A DNA stretch of 64,000 bases. It comes from Nymphaea colorata. Taxonomy: Eukaryota; Streptophyta; Magnoliopsida; Nymphaeales; Nymphaeaceae. Position 1 is the stretch's first letter; the number at the start of each line of letters is the position of its first letter. Under the pieces are notes generated by a model. That model was not told where the DNA came from. It searched no databases and worked only from the letters and a program-made list of their open reading frames with translations. The DNA lies in NCBI RefSeq assembly GCF_008831285.2, contig NC_045142.1, positions 8,534,713 to 8,598,712 on the forward strand, read 5' to 3'. The position numbers and the translations under genes are program-made. This document shows, in pieces, positions 10,153 to 21,868 of the stretch.

Positions 10153-11821
10153 TATATCAATTCATAGTTACATCATGTCTTCCCTCCTAATTGAACTTTG
10201 CTTTTTCCATCATTCTCTTTCTTTCTTTCATTCCTTGAATGTTATCTATAAATTATGCACGCATGATTGCTTGGTTCTTTACTTACATGTGAATGTATGG
10301 CGGGAATGAGAGTGTGGTTTGGGGACTCTTTATTTTCATATTAATTTTTGAGGTTGGGACTTGTCCAACCCGGGATAAACCCTCACGAAAATGTACATGT
10401 TAATATGCATTTTCATGACATTTTGCGTTAGATTCTTTCTTAATCATCACATTAGGAACCTTAACGAGTGCTTCGTTATGTTGCTTGTTTTCTTTCATAC
10501 CCAACGATGGAAGAAATATATCCCTTACAACAAACTAAATAATAACATTCTATACTTATATAAATCATATTTTCCAAAACATTTTCAAAAAGAACCTTCT
10601 AATATGGCCTTAGGGACTTAGCTTAGACTCTTGCATGAGTCCAAGCTCCCCTCCGGCCCACATTAAATTTGAAGTTGGTAATTTTAAGTTGTTCCTTGAT
10701 TTTTTTTTAATCTTGTGAAGGTATGGATGTATACACATGTTATATATATTTATGCCAACATGATGACCCCCATCTTTCTCTCTCTATGCTTTCACTTTCT
10801 ATTTTATAAATTTTCATATGTGCATGAATACGTATGTACATGTGTTCCATCTCCTCTCTTTCAAATATTTATTCCTCTTTTCAAGACAAATATCTTCTCT
10901 TATAACATTTCTTATACCCATATATGCGTATGATATTTTTCTTTTCCTCTAAAATCTCTCTTTCTCTTCGAATCAATACATCTTTTTCTCTTTATATGTG
11001 ATGATATGTACACAAGTATGCATGTCTTTCTCTATATCTCTCTCTTTCCTTTCATAAGAGTGTTTTATCTCTTGTATTCTTCTTAACATTCTCATCTCAT
11101 GAACTTTCTATTTACCAACTTCAATAAGACCACAAATCAAGTAATGACCCAATATTGGAATCATGCTTGATGGTCTACAATCTCTATCCATTTTCAAAAA
11201 CTTTTCCTTCTTATATATAATAATTATAACAACGAAATCTTAGATATATGTTGTGGTAGGAATGTTATTAGATGAATGTTGTGGTAGGAATGTTTTACTT
11301 TTTTTCAATCATATAGGGTAAATGCATTCATGCATTCTCACCCACTTTATTTCACTTATGATCACAATCACTTCTCTAAAAGAACTTAAGCAAGAATGGA
11401 TGAAGCTCTAGCTAGGTGGTAACCGAATTAGAGCAAAATCTCAAACCTACTTAAAGTCTTAAGAGAACACTAAAGTGATTTCAAAATGTTTTCACAAGTT
11501 TTTCAAATGATATTTACTAGTTTTACTTTTTCCTCAAAACATTTCACTTTTTCAAGCAATTCTTCAAGAACCTTTTCAAAAGTTTGAAACTCCAAATTTT
11601 CAATATTTTCTACACCGCATATAGAATCAAAAAGATGTTTAAGTTAAAACGAAATGCATCAATGATAAACATAGTCCTTGGGTTGATTACCCCCAGTAAA
11701 GGCGCTGGGAATGGTCGATCCTCGTACCGACGGGCGAGTCCCTTTCTTTCCTCTTTCAAAACAAAAACCTTATTTTTCTGGAGCACTCCAAAACCAATGA
11801 AAATTTTGAGATGCAAACAGA

Positions 11822-11839
11822 TGGCGACCGTGATGGGAC
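11822..11839 (+). promoter_or_regulatory. Primer-binding site of element B
   Basis: TGGCGACCGTGATGGGAC starts two bases after the LTR end. TGGCGAC-type sites, complementary to the 3' end of tRNA-Arg, are described for Ogre/Tat elements. The tRNA was not checked here. Confidence 0.7.
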
Positions 11840-12630
11840 CCGTCATTGTTTGGCTATGATTATTGATGCATTTTCACTAATTTGAACATCTCATGTATTG
11901 CCAATGATAAAGCATGTCCCCTATTTTGACTTCGACCCCATTGGCATTTCATTGCATTGTTTGATGATTGTGAATGTTTTCTTGCACATAGGACTAATTG
12001 AGAAGGATCAATCATGTTCACACATATTTATGATCACATACCACCCTTCTCAATTTAGGAGTTGTTTGAAAGCCATGTTTGCTCTTCTATTTTAATCTTC
12101 AAACTTAGGCAACATTGCGTTAGAGACAACTCAATTTATATGATTTCTCATATTTCAAAATTCCTCATACCTATTTGTCCCGGTCATCATGTTGCCGGGC
12201 TTGGTCTTTGGCGGTAGCACAAGACTAAGCCTTACAACTAGACCACACCTTGGGCGGGAACGCCCCCTCGTTAGTACCATGAGTGGTAATTTATGGTATA
12301 TCGACGAGTGATCAAGAAGAAGTTAATGAACTCTACCCTTAGTTGCCTAAGGAAGAATCTATGCTCGTACTAAGCCATTTGGCTAAGGTATATAAGCATA
12401 ACTTGATATTGGATTATCGTGACACAAAATTATCTCAATTAGGTTCCTATACCCAATTTTCTAAAAAAAAAAAAAAAAAAAAAAAATATTTCATGATAGA
12501 TGTTGATGTGCGTGAAACCTTATGTGATGATTTGTAACCTCATTCTACACATCTACCTCATATTGTCTTTGTCAACCTAGTCAATGTTTTCCACTAATTC
12601 AATTTTTATCTTTTAGAGTCATCATTCAAT
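11840..12630 (+). other. Element B 5' untranslated leader
   Basis: No gene. The leader runs from primer-binding site to ORF1. Its second half (from 12331) is the copy of positions 1-302. It includes a 24-A run and a GC-richer patch around 12180-12270 (CGGTCATC, GCCGGGC, GGCGGGAACG) that might be structured. Confidence 0.75.
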
Positions 12631-13521
12631 ATGTATTCTTTCCAACGTGGTGTCACATTCCCTTATGATCACATCCTCTTTGGGGAAGGTCCCGAACGGT
12701 CCACCTACATTTCTCTTGAGTCTCAACCTTTGGCTCCCGAATGGTATCGGACTTGGCATCCCACCTTCTCTCGGATGTTTCCTTCTTACTTTGAAGAATG
12801 TGGGCTAGAGACAATGGCAGCTGGAGGAATGCAGTCAGTAAATGGAAATTTGGTACATGCAATCGCTGAGCGTTGGAACCCAAGGACCTCCTCTTTTTGG
12901 TTTCCATGGGGAGAAATGACAATATTACTAGATGAATTTGCCGAAATACTAGACCTCCCTACCCCAACTTGTGACCCAAATGATCTATTGGAAAAACAAT
13001 TCCTTATGAACCCAACCAAGGTCAATGCAAATGACCTCATTGCTCACTTTACTGGACGGAAAACTTGGCCTTTAGTAGAAAACCATGAAAATCAAAGCAT
13101 CAACATGAAAAATTTGTATGAAGAATTTGGAACCTATGTTGAACCTTCTACCCTACCTCGAAAAGCCATAGGGAGAATTAAACATTGTATGATGCTCTGC
13201 ACAGTAGGAGTGACCCTTTTTACCAATGGAAGTGATCTTTTAGATGTCCGTATTGCCCAACTTTTTCGAGTATGGGGGCATAGAGGGACCCGACACTTGT
13301 CAGTAGCAATGACAGCTTTAGCCTTCCTTTACCGAGGACTCACTCGCTTTACCATTGGAGATATCGACTTCATAGAAGGATGCACATATGCTTTACAATT
13401 GTGGTTCCTCAAGCATGCGGGACCCCAAGCCAGTCTATTCAGAAACACTGATGGATCATTAACAACCTTGGAGCAATACCGTCGTTTGATCGAGCAATTG
13501 AATGAAGGAGAGATCATTTGA
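12631..13521 (+). CDS. Element B ORF1 protein (DUF7745-like)
   Basis: Open for 296 codons from MYSFQRGVTFPYDHILFG. This is the extra protein encoded before gag in Ogre/Tat elements, with unknown role. Motifs as in element A: WNPRTSSFWFPWGEM (near residue 87), LDEFAEILDLP, ARKAIGRIKH-like linker, RIAQLFRVWGHRGTRHLS, FIEGCTYALQLWF. The frame closes at 13521, but the adjacent frame stays open and similar in character to 13700 (AYLDTLTIIMGPYF, RQFSQRQKMVSVHAP). After one TGA it goes on to about 13833 (EYAEWWDANRPPSIHP). The ancestral protein was therefore probably longer, and a frameshift near 13510-13550 plus a stop predate the A/B duplication. Confidence 0.75.
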   Translation: MYSFQRGVTFPYDHILFGEGPERSTYISLESQPLAPEWYRTWHPTFSRMFPSYFEECGLETMAAGGMQSVNGNLVHAIAERWNPRTSSFWFPWGEMTILLDEFAEILDLPTPTCDPNDLLEKQFLMNPTKVNANDLIAHFTGRKTWPLVENHENQSINMKNLYEEFGTYVEPSTLPRKAIGRIKHCMMLCTVGVTLFTNGSDLLDVRIAQLFRVWGHRGTRHLSVAMTALAFLYRGLTRFTIGDIDFIEGCTYALQLWFLKHAGPQASLFRNTDGSLTTLEQYRRLIEQLNEGEII

Positions 13522-14004
13522 GATTATTGTGATCGTCGGCAGAGCCTACCTCGATACACTCACCATCATCATGGGCCCTTACTTCATAGTTGATTATTGT
13601 GCTGATAGATGTATGAGACAGTTCTCTCAAAGGCAGAAGATGGTCTCTGTGCATGCACCAATTGGAGCTATTCCTGAATTTGACATTAGTTCTCCTCAAT
13701 GAACGGCATTGTTTGCAGTAGCTCGACAAGAATGGAAGACACAAATATCATACACTTGGTTCATAGGCCCAGTGGTGAAGAAGGAATATGCTGAGTGGTG
13801 GGATGCCAACCGACCACCATCCATCCATCCCTAAAAGTTTTGTGTTGTCAACTTTGTATTCCTTCTGTCGTTGTCATCTTTATTAGTGTCTATGGATGTA
13901 ACTTTTAAAACTTGTAATGCAATATGAACATTCATTTTGTCATCATTTCCATCCAATAACTCTATTTTCTTATGTCATAAGGTGAATACTTGAAAGCCAA
14001 CAAG

Positions 14005-15375
14005 ATGGTTGAAACTAGATCGCAAGCTAAGCAGACTCCTCAAAACGAGGCTTCATCCTCTGAACTCCGTCCAGAAACACTTGGCCTCCCAGCAATCGAG
14101 CCAGAAGCTTACTATATGTTCCGTTTGTTCATGGAGCGATTTATGAAGGAGCAAGAGGAGCAAAAGGCTTTGATGGTTACTCCAGAGACGGATAATGAAA
14201 AGACTGCCAAGCAGAAAAGAAAGAAGAAAAACAAGTCTTTTGTTGAAAATCAGGATGAAGACCATTTGAGTTCAGATTCGACAACTAGTAAGGAAGAAAA
14301 CCCCGAACTGTCTTCTCTCAAAAAGAAAAAGACAACAAAGAAAAATAAAAAGGGAAAAGATGTTATGATAGAAAACAGCTCACCCAGTCCTATCACCACT
14401 GAAAGTTCGGAAGAGAAGCCCAAAAGGAAGAGAAAACCTACCAAGAAAGTAAAAAAGACAAAGAAATACATCACTAGCAGCAGCTCAGACGGTGAGAGTT
14501 CTGAAGAAAAAGTAAACGAGATCAAGGGCAAAAAGAAAAAGACCAGGCCAGAATTGGTCGAATCAAGTGATGATGAAAGTCCGACTAAGCGCAGATTCTA
14601 CGAAATGGAGAAAAGAACGAACAATCTTGAGCTTAGGGGGAAGGGGAAACGTTCATACTCATGTGAGGACTACTACCTTGGCATTGAAGGAGACGAAGAC
14701 GTGAAAGGCTTGCCCAGAGAGTTCATCAGATATGATGGAACCACCTGTCCACACGTTCATCTTTCAACCTTTTTCAATGATTGCTACAAAATTCGGACAA
14801 ATAACAGAGCTTTGTTCCGATATTTTCCAAGAAGTCTTGAAGGCATTGCCGCACAATGGTATAAAGAAAATATCAATCCAATCGAGCTGAAGGAGTTTGA
14901 CAAGTTGATTAACATGTTTGTTGAAAGATTTGAACAAAATGCTCCCATGGCTCCAACCCTCAGTACCATTTGCAGTCTTCGTCAGAAACAGGGAGAAAAG
15001 GCTCGAGAATTCATCCAAAAATGGAGAATGCAATGCAATAAGATGAAGGAGCCCATTTCTGAGACACAAGCCTTGTCACTCATTAGGAAAAATCTTGTCC
15101 AACCCTTGAAAAGTCTCATCCGCAATGCCCCGATCAAAACCTTTGCTGAGTTAATTGAACAAGCAAACTCGATAGAAGAAGGGATTGAGGAAGGAGATTT
15201 TGATGGAATTATTGCTCCTAAGTACAAAGAAAATGGAAAGAAAGGAGGAAGGACACAACTGCCTGCACAATTCATAGCCAATGCTGGCATTAGAAAGGAC
15301 CATGATAATAACTACAAGCATGACAAGGGAGTCAGTTTCAAGAAGAACACACAGTTTCTCAAAGGCGACAATTAA
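14005..15375 (+). pseudogene. Element B gag, truncated by deletion
   Basis: Starts at the same ATG (MVETRSQAK) as element A and is identical in protein sequence except Thr to Ala at the position matching nucleotide 2935. It keeps the basic/serine-rich region and the Gag domain but ends 456 codons in, when the deletion junction brings a TAA right after GGCGACAAT. The zinc knuckle, protease and G-patch are gone. If expressed it would be a Gag fragment without RNA-binding knuckle. Confidence 0.88.
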
Positions 15376-16864
15376 TATTTTCATATTAATTTTTGAGGTT
15401 GGGACTTGTCCAACCCGGGATAAACCCTCACGAAAATGTACATGTTAATATGCATTTTCATGACATTTTGCGTTAGATTCTTTCTTAATCATCACATTAG
15501 GAACCTTAACGAGTGCTTCGTTATGTTGCTTGTTTTCTTTCATACCCAACGATGGAAGAAATATATCCCTTACAACAAACTAAATAATAACATTCTATAC
15601 TTATATAAATCATATTTTCCAAAACATTTTCAAAAAGAACCTTCTAATATGGCCTTAGGGACTTAGCTTAGACTCTTGCATGAGTCCAAGCTCCCCTCCG
15701 GCCCACATTAAATTTGAAGTTGGTAATTTTAAGTTGTTCCTTGATTTTTTTTTAATCTTGTGAAGGTATGGATGTATACACATGTTATATATATTTATGC
15801 CAACATGATGACCCCCATCTTTCTCTCTCTATGCTTTCACTTTCTATTTTATAAATTTTCGTATGTGCATGAATACGTATGTACATGTGTTCCATCTCCT
15901 CTCTTTCAAATATTTATTCCTCTTTTCAAGACAAATATCTTCTCTTATAACATTTCTCATACCCATATATGCGTATGATATTTTTCTTTTCCTCTAAAAT
16001 CTCTCTTTCTCTTCGAATCAATACATCTTTTTCTCTTTATATGTGATGATATGTACACAAGTATGCATGTCTTTCTCTATATCTCTCTCTTTCCTTTCAT
16101 AAGAGTGTTTTATCTCTTGTATTCTTCTTAACATTCTCATCTCATGAACTTTCTATTTACCAACTTCAATAAGACCACAAATCAAGTAATGACCCAATAT
16201 TGGAATCATGCTTGATGGTCTACAATCTCTATCCATTTTCAAAAACTTTTCCTTCTTATATATAATAATTATAACAACGAAATCTTAGATGTATGTTGTG
16301 GTAGGAATGATATTAGATGAATGTTGTGGTAGGAATGTTTTACTTTTTTTCAATCATATAGGGTAAATGCATTCATGCATTCTCACCCACTTTATTTCAC
16401 TTATGATCACAAGCACTTCTCTAAAAGAACTTAAGCAAGAAGGGATGGAGCTCTAGCTAGGTGGTAACCGAATTAGAGCAAAATCTCAAACCTACTTAAA
16501 GTCTTAAGAGAACACTAAAGTGATTTCAAAATGTTTTCACAAGTTTTTCAAATGATATTTACTAGTTTTACTTTTTCCTCAAAACATTTCACTTTTTCAA
16601 GCAATTCTTCAAGAACCTTTTCAAAAGTTTGAAACTCCAAATTTTCAATATTTTCTACACCGCATATAGAATCAAAAAGATGTTTAAGTTAAAACGAAAT
16701 GCATCAATGATAAACATAGTCCTTGGGTTGATTACCCCCAGTAAAGGCGCTGGGAATGGTCGATCCTCGTACCGACGGGCGAGTCCCTTTCTTTCCTCTT
16801 TCAAAACAAAAACCTTATTTTTCTGGAGCACTCCAAAACCAATGAAAATTTTGAGATGCAAACA
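15376..16864 (+). repeat. 3' part of an LTR (element B right end)
   Basis: Matches 10331-11819 at equal length (1489 bp) with seven substitutions that I can count. It lacks U3, the TATA box and the structured repeats. It ends exactly at the LTR terminus. Confidence 0.9.
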
Positions 16865-17409
16865 CTAACGTTTTTCACCCATAAGTCTAAGGGCTTAACA
16901 TTGCTAGGTCTCAAATGATGCACATGAACAACCCCATCAATTTTTTGTCTTAAGAAATAGTAACCACATGTTATATAGCAAGTAGAATACATAATTCAAG
17001 CACCAACAATCACATTCCAATTCAATTACTTCTTAATGAGTTGGTTTATATCAATCACCTTAAAGTTTTTTTGTTGTAATTGTTCTATTCATATTCACAA
17101 AAAATAAAAACAAATTAGATAGAGAGTTATGAATTGTATTTTTCTTGGATATTCAAGGAAACAAAGGTTTCAAATGCCATGAATCTTATTTAAAAAAGTT
17201 TGTTTGTCACTTGTGACATAAATTTTTTGGAACAAAAAATATTTTGTGGCACTCAGTAGGAGATAAAACAAAACAAAAGTTGTTAATGTTAGCCTTCCGC
17301 AGCCATTGGTAATTATTCATGATGTTGTGAGTCAATGACTTAATGCTGATTAGCATACTGGTTGCAAAAATCAAAACAATGGTGATAAGCTTCCTCAGTC
17401 CAATGTAGA

Positions 17410-18760
17410 CAATGACACTGCTAGTCCTCAAGATGATGAACCATCATATAGGCCTACCCATGAAATCTTGAACGAGCAGCCCTTACGGACGTTGTCTAGA
17501 CCCACCAAGCCACCGACCAAGCTAAATGATTTCTATACATACTTATCTTCTGACAAATTTCATTTTATTAAAGATTACTTAAATTTAAAAAACTTTTCAA
17601 AACTCTACCAAGATTATGTATTTAACACTTGTCGCCATGAACAACCCAATTTTTTATTTGTAGGTAAATATGGATCCAAAATGGAGAGATCCCATAAGAT
17701 AAGATCTCAAAGCACTACAAAGAAACCACACTTAAGAAATGGTACCTCTACAAAAAAAAAAAAGGTTGTTGGGAGCAATTGGATGTACTGGATAAAATAT
17801 AAGAGTGATGGATTTATGGAGAGGTTCAAAACAAGATTGGTGGTAAAAGGATTTACACAAATTGAAGAAATTGATTACAACGAGACTTTTGCTCCAATTG
17901 CTAAAATGAGTTCTCTTAGAATATTACTCTGGGTAGCATAGAACAAAATGTGAAAACTTATGTAATCAGATGTAAAAGATATGTTTTTGCATGGTGACAT
18001 AGATGAAGAAACTTTCATGGAATCTCCAAAAGGCATCAAAAGGTTATTCATTTGTTAAGGAAAATAAACTTTAGATCTCTTCAAGGAAATATGCTACATG
18101 AGAATCAAAGGTGTTGACACTCCCATGGAAGTAAATTAAAATTTAAGAAAGAAAGAAGAAGGTAGTTGGAAATGTTCAAAGCTTTTAGAGACTTGTAAGA
18201 AAACTTATCTATCTTATTGTGATCAGGCCCAACATCACCTATGTTGTCAACCTTATTAGCTAGTTCATGCATAAACCAAATTCAACTCTTGTAGTGCACA
18301 CAAAATTCTAAAATATTTGAATGAGCTCCTGAAAAGGGGATCTTAATGAAAAGAAATGATTATCTCAACATCATTGGACACAAAAATGATGATTGGGTAA
18401 GAAATCCAAATGAAAGAGGACCAATCTATAGTGGCACACTCAAGCATAGAGGCAGAATATAGAGAGATGACAGGATTAAAACTTTACTAAAGGACATGAA
18501 CATTGAGTCTAATGAATCCATGAAGTTAAGTCTAAGGAAAACCATGAAGTTAATATGTGATAATATGGCAGCAATTCATATGAGTGCCAATCATGTTTTC
18601 CATGAAAGGACAAAACTCATAGAAGTGGATTGTCACTTTGACGGGTAGAAAATCCAAAGTGGAATTATTAAAATACTTCAAATGAAAAGTGAACATCAGT
18701 TAACCGATATTTTCACAAAAGATCTTAGCAAAAAGAAACATCAAAACTTCTAGTAACTTG
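17410..18760 (+). pseudogene. Degenerate Ty1/copia reverse transcriptase-RNase H
   Basis: Typical copia RVT_2 motifs appear in order but in shifting frames: NWMYWIKYKSDG, RFKTRLVVKGFTQ, DYNETFAPIAKMSSLR (about 17780-17930), then FLHGDIDEE (near 17985), TPMEV, a PNITYVVN-like stretch (near 18230), [11 protein letters not shown] (near 18445), [11 protein letters not shown] (near 18555), VDCHF and QLTDIFTKDL (near 18700). Many stops and frameshifts show long decay. The RT catalytic YVDD box is missing, probably in a deletion near 18050. It lies directly right of element B and is unrelated to it. Confidence 0.82.
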
Positions 18761-18785
18761 GATTTGACTTTGTGCACCAACTTGG

Positions 18786-19103
18786 TGTTAAGGAAATAAA
18801 AAACCGTTGAAGATAAACATTGGAAATTTTTTAGGGACATGATTTTTATTTTTTTTTAATACTTGAGTCTAGCTACCTTGTGTTTGTGTCTTGCCATTAC
18901 CTTAATTGGTGACTTAAGAGACGCATGTTAAATTTGTAATCTTATAAATAGAGCAAGTTGTATCACTAGGTGTGATGAAATAAGAAATCTCCTGCCTTTT
19001 TGTCATGGGCATAAAACTTGTTGTCTTTGTCATGGGCATAAAACTTGTTGTCTTGCATCGCGTGTTCGTTGTTCTTTCTCTTTCACTCAACTTAATAGTA
19101 ACA
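18786..19103 (+). repeat. Probable 3' LTR of the copia remnant
   Basis: Starts TGTTA and ends TAACA (matching inverted ends), 318 bp, just after the copia RNase H end. It contains a TATA-like CTTATAAATAG near 18950 and a direct 27-bp duplication (CATGGGCATAAAACTTGTTG twice, 19000-19055). No second LTR is visible to confirm the borders. Confidence 0.5.
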
Positions 19104-19997
19104 ACTAATATCCTATGTGTTTTAGCACGATAATTTCAAATTATAAGTATGATAGAGAATATACATGTTTTTTATGCGTACATGTCATTAAACTCACTCT
19201 TTCTACATGTTAATTACTAGATCTTATAAGAATTGGTAGTAAGTTTGAAGAGCTACAATGCATGTACCATATACTTATGTGACATTAGTACATGACATTC
19301 ATTATGTGCATGCATTTGATTTTCATTGATAAACTCATGTTATACATGTCCCCATAAAGAGCATGGTGCTAAGATAACTATTGCTACTACACGTGCATTC
19401 TTAATTGCTGCCTAAATGATTTTGCGTCTGAAAAATACAAATAAAATAACAACAACTTAAAAAATAATACGTTAGAGCAAAGGTGTCAAAAACTCTTCAG
19501 CAGTGCTTCCCTAGAGGGAGAAAAGATAACTTTCCACTTGTGATGGCAGGCTTATCGGTTACTAAGAACAACCAAGACCGCTCTGAAACATGAGAGATGG
19601 AAATAAGAAATGAAGAAAAAAGAGGGAAAATTTTTAAAAATCTAAAATAGAATGACCAATCTTAGGTTTTGATTCTAACTGTGGTATCATACCAGCAGCC
19701 TCTATTTTGTAGGCTCCTGTTGGAGATGATCGGAGATGGCCACTACAAACTCCGATAAGATACAACCCCTAAAACAAGATAAAGGAATGGGGGATGTACA
19801 CTGGTGGCCAGAGCACCTAGTGGCCTATCAAAAGCCGGGGATGGCTGAGAAAGTTCACGGAGCGTTCCTTCAAAGAAAGTAAATATAAATGTAAGGGAAA
19901 AAATGAGCAGTCAAGTGGACAAGGGGGATGTACACCCAATGAAAGAAAATATCAAAATTGATCCTAACGTTTTTTGAATTTTCAAGAAACCAGGTTA
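19104..19997. other. Intergenic, no gene seen
   Basis: AT-rich sequence between the copia remnant and the start of the duplicated segment. No coding frame, RNA gene or repeat recognised. Confidence 0.6.
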
Positions 19998-20640
19998 ACA
20001 CTTATACAACTTGTTGGGATTGATGGAAATGGTTGAAAGTGAAAGGAAAAAGTAGATGTGCTACTTAGTTCCCAGAAAGACAAACACATCTCATGAATTG
20101 TGATGAAAACCAGGGCCATTATGGAAAAGACAGACGCTTGAACTACTTAAACTGCATCTAAGCAAACCATCTGGCCGTTGATCAAAAAGAAAAAAGAAAA
20201 GCAAGCATTAAACTAAACCATGAAATTCAGGAACGAAAGCTAGTTGTCCTTTTCTGGATCCAGCCATCAAAATGGGGATAAAGGCAAATGATGTACATCT
20301 ATGGAAGGCTTGCTAATATAATGCTTAACTTCAAAGGATAGAATACAAAAACATAGCAGGAAAGAATCAAATAAATCAAAACTTATCAGCAGTTATATAT
20401 GAAGACTTTGCAGGGAAAGAAAAATCACCTAAAGGCTAAAGCACCTACTGACAATATCACAGAAAGACAATAATGCGGAGGCATAATCGGGTATGTCATT
20501 TGTTCACCAACGTGGTAACTGTGGAAAGGAGCACATTCTTCGGCAACTTGTAGAAGTCTTGAGTGAACGCGCAGAGTCTCATCAGTGTCAGCTACATACA
20601 CGAGTGTTCAGGGACGACCACGGAAGCCTTTCATAACGCT

Positions 20641-20870
20641 GTTCTGTTTGGAGCGGAGACTTTTACTCCGCGACAAATTTGGACTTGGAAAACCAGGTCT
20701 CCTCTAAGAAAAATCTCGCACATCTCGACCCCACCACCATCACGCTGTTCACACAGCCTCCTAGGGGCATTCCGTTTGGACCGGAGACTTTACTTCGCGA
20801 CAAGTTTGGACTTGGAAAACTGGATCTCGTGCCTCAGAAAAACTGGCATCTCTCAACTCCACCAGTATGA
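20641..20870 (+). repeat. Two ~100-bp repeats, 128-bp period, upstream of receptor kinase 1
   Basis: TTTGGAGCGGAGAC...CAAATTTGGACTTGG at 20641 recurs 128 bp later as TTTGGACCGGAGAC...CAAGTTTGGACTTGG. The same pair is present in copy 2 (about 31536-31720), so it predates the duplication. GCGGAG and CTCCGC form a short palindrome in the first unit. Function unknown. Confidence 0.7.
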
Positions 20871-21785
20871 ATTTGCTCACCCTCTGCTTTGTTAAAAGAA
20901 TCATATTTGAATCAGATATATCTTTAACTGTATTTTTTTTCATATATTTACATATTTGGATTTGAATAAGAACTGAAAAAATTATATCTGAATCATAATC
21001 CAAAATCCAATTAAAATCCAGTTTCTACATTTATATTTGAATGCTAAATTTTGAATTGAATTTGGCTGATTCTAAAAATGTAAAAGCATTGGATATAATA
21101 TATTTAATTAAAACTAAAACCGATCTTAATTCAATCATATATTTGTATATATGTGAATACGAATTTGAATCTCGTCCATTTTTTAAACCTTAATCTGACC
21201 TAATTTTTTAATTAGATATTAAAATTTCTTTTCATATTTTTTTTTTCGAACGGTTTGATGATACAAATGAGATATATTGACTATTCCTTTTGGATTTCTT
21301 TCCTTCCAAAATGAATAGAAAGGAAATTTTAAGAACAATTCTAGCGAGGTCTTATGGATCTAATTATTCTGACGCCATTGGAGTTGACTACTTTCTTGTC
21401 TGCTCCTTCAACATAAACCATGAGCCAATGTAAAGACATGAGTCATGGGTGGGTGGGACTTGTAGAGTGGCTAGGTGTCTTTGTACACATGGAAAATTTA
21501 TCTGGTCAAAAACCATTCAGTTTTTGTATTGGATTCGCAAGGCATCGACGGCCCAAGTCGCGGAGGCCCTGGCTCCTCTTGACCGCCATTATCACTGCCG
21601 TTGACAGTGATGGATTCTATCAATAATTTCTTTCCAAAATGAACAGAAAGGAAATTTTACAGTGAACTTCAGTCGGACACGCAAGTGCATCAGCCGCCGG
21701 CAGCTGCGTTCATGGATTTTATCATCGTTCATGGTCAAAACTCTCTCTCCCTCCCCCCTCTCTCTCTCTTTCTCTCTCTCCAAAG

Positions 21786-21791
21786 TATATA
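21786..21791 (+). promoter_or_regulatory. Possible TATA box of receptor kinase 1
   Basis: TATATA 78 bp upstream of the ATG, just after a CT-rich tract (about 21738-21780). Copy 2 has GTGTATAG here, so this box is specific to copy 1. The distance to the ATG is short and would give a 5' UTR of about 50 bases. Confidence 0.35.
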
Positions 21792-21868
21792 GTTCGGGCA
21801 CTGCTCGCTCCCTGTTCTCATAAACCATTTACTCGGCAGGAATCTAGCAGCCGTATTACAGAGTTCAC

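Larger units (their letters stand above)
1..11819 (+). mobile_element. Tat/Ogre-type Ty3 LTR retrotransposon A (5' end outside window)
   Basis: Order seen: leader, extra ORF before gag, gag with zinc knuckle, aspartic protease, G-patch, reverse transcriptase, RNase H, a second RNase H, integrase, 3' UTR repeats, polypurine tract, LTR. The extra ORF1, the second (archaeal-like) RNase H and the very long LTR are marks of the Tat/Ogre lineage of Ty3/gypsy elements. By comparison with element B next door, only about 511 bp of internal sequence and the 5' LTR lie left of the window, so a complete copy would be about 15.6 kb. Element A is probably not autonomous: ORF1 is frameshifted, pol has an in-frame stop and the protease loop looks altered. 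Lineage assignment rests on domain order and motifs; no tree was made. Confidence 0.88.
8560..11819 (+). repeat. 3.26-kb LTR shared by elements A and B
   Basis: Begins TGTAATCACC directly after the polypurine tract and ends ATGCAAACA, followed two bases later by a primer-binding site. The right border is confirmed by the truncated LTR at 15376-16864, which stops at the same base. It has no gene. Contents: 31-bp repeats (8646-8710), four ~70-bp repeats (8752-9036), a TATA box at 9072, four ~90-bp structured repeats (9421-10152), and long CT/AT-rich tracts. As 3' LTR of A and 5' LTR of B it carries polyadenylation and promoter functions for both. Confidence 0.85.
11820..16864 (+). mobile_element. 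Tat/Ogre-type element B, internally deleted
   Basis: Uses the LTR at 8560-11819 as its 5' LTR. Internal sequence 11820-15369 (primer-binding site, leader, ORF1, gag) matches element A almost base for base. After 15369 come about six unrelated bases, and then sequence equal to LTR position 10331 onward. The lost part corresponds to about 7.3 kb (zinc knuckle, protease, pol, 3' UTR and the first 1771 bp of the LTR). The right end is a clean LTR terminus at 16864 followed by CTAAC, which would be the target-site duplication if the matching left flank (outside the window) is the same. B cannot move by itself. Confidence 0.85.

Noticed and set aside
16865-16869. Target-site duplication CTAAC of element B
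   Set aside because: Cannot be confirmed because the left flank of the tandem is outside the window, so it is not listed as a feature.
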